Part shown: in pieces, positions 62,911 to 64,000 of the stretch
How positions within the stretch are numbered: the first letter of the stretch is position 1
Layout of the letters: every line of letters begins with the position of its first letter
DNA from: Strix aluco
Lineage: Eukaryota > Chordata > Aves > Strigiformes > Strigidae
Assembly (NCBI RefSeq): GCF_031877795.1
Contig: NC_133933.1
Coordinates: 635,001-699,000 of the forward strand
Direction of reading: 5' to 3'
Length of the DNA stretch: 64,000 nt
Program-made: the position numbers and the translations under genes
Notes under the pieces: model-generated
The model's input: the letters and a program-made list of their open reading frames with translations, nothing else
Databases searched by the model: none
What the model was told of the DNA's origin: nothing

Positions 62911-64000
62911 CTAGGGACAAAGAAACAGATTTTTAAAAATGTACTTAATGACAATAGTAGTACTCTTCGCTGCGTTGAAGGTGCCCTTATAGTAATGAAT
63001 AAAGAAGGTTAAAGGAAAGAATAAAATGGAATGTCTCTTTTTCATCTGAAACAACTAATCTCTTCTAGGAATAAATTTACTTCTGCCAGAATTTGCTCCC
63101 TGGCTCAGAAGACTGTATCTATAAAGTACTTTTACATAAAAAAGTGGTCAGATTTCATTGGGCTCTGGATATTTCCCCAAGCATCTTTCTTTCTCTTAAA
63201 ATTCTGTTTTAGTGAGATTTATACTGCTCCTCCAAGTCCCTCTGAACTCATAAGGGCTGAATGTTGTTTGATCTTACTTAACTACTTCAAGAGACACTTA
63301 TGATGATTCCCTGGGAATTAAATATTCAGGTTTGTTTGTCAAATGGTTCCAACTCGCAATGCCACCAGACAGCAAAACTGTTTACAAGTGAAAATAACCA
63401 AGTGTAATTTTTCTGTCACATGTAAGTTACAATTAGTTACTTAGAAGCAACATACACATTGTATTTTTAAACAATTACCTGCTGGAAGGTTTATATTCTA
63501 TGTCAAGTCCATCATCCACATTACCCAATCCTAGAGGATTCCAGACCCCAGGCAGGGGCAATACTTTTACAAACGAGTTATCTGAATTATACATTAAATT
63601 GCTGCTAAATACCGAGAGATACAATCACAAAAAGGCAGCAGAATGGAATTTGTTCCTCCACGAAGCAATTTGTTGATCCGAAATAGGCAAAAAGCATGGC
63701 ATCACTCAGGCCAGAACCTGAATTAAATCTTTCTCTTAGGACAAGAATACTAATGTTTGACCAATCTTTTGCTTCCCTCCTCCTCTCAAGTTCAAAACCT
63801 CCTGGTCCCTTGCTTGGCAGACCAATGCCTGCTTTACAGGAATATTGGCACTTTGAGTGGTTTTTGCAGAGGAGAAGTAACTGGCTCAATCACCCCTGCA
63901 GGGATGCAGTCAGCCTTCATCTGGGAACCAAATTTATCCCTCATCTGCCCAACTGCCAAGTGGGCACTGGAGTGGAGTTCCTGTGGTCACTCTATCTCGT
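62911..64000. other. CCDC88A intron reaching the right edge
   Basis: No exon is recognised upstream of the one at 62910; the preceding coiled-coil and Hook-domain exons must lie beyond the window. Confidence 0.6.

Overview
The window is nuclear DNA from a bird. Three things point there: CR1 LINE fragments with the typical octamer-like 3' end, avian-style solo retroviral LTRs, and a vertebrate gene order (CLHC1 - RPS27A - MTIF2 - PRORSD1 - CCDC88A) that I know from human 2p16 and expect on the chicken chromosome 3 counterpart. All genes are split by introns. Exon calls were made by reading splice sites and matching translations to remembered human proteins. No search was run.

Layout. 1.5-2.5 kb (minus): two exons of CLHC1 with the middle of the gene missing and a stop inside the first, so a decayed host gene. 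2.9-3.3 kb: CpG-island promoter, formerly shared by CLHC1 (left) and RPS27A (right). 3.2-5.4 kb (plus): complete RPS27A, a ubiquitin-eS31 fusion of 156 aa. 6.0-19.3 kb (minus): complete MTIF2, 13 coding exons that sum to 726 aa plus stop, transcribed towards RPS27A. A CR1 LINE and a solo LTR lie in its introns. 19.0-19.4 kb: MTIF2 CpG promoter with repeated NRF1-like sites. 19.7-20.3 kb: a second solo LTR. 22.4-23.6 kb (plus): PRORSD1, two coding exons, 172 aa. 34.2-62.9 kb (minus): 18 coding exons of CCDC88A (girdin) giving its C-terminal 1,534 aa. The N-terminal exons lie beyond the right edge. 23.7-34.2 kb holds no coding sequence I can support and probably contains the CCDC88A 3' UTR.

Function. 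RPS27A and MTIF2 serve cytosolic and mitochondrial translation, and PRORSD1 belongs to a family that edits mischarged tRNA, so three neighbours touch protein synthesis. CCDC88A is unrelated: a coiled-coil signalling scaffold. The order is inherited synteny, not an operon.

Most interesting points: CLHC1 looks like a unitary pseudogene with an internal deletion; the RPS27A ubiquitin reads Thr at residue 28 instead of Ala; bird girdin ends in a long tail with the Daple-type PDZ ligand Gly-Cys-Val; an in-frame 84-nt girdin cassette exon is recognisable; and MTIF2 has three NRF1-like sites, two of them in a perfect 19-bp repeat.
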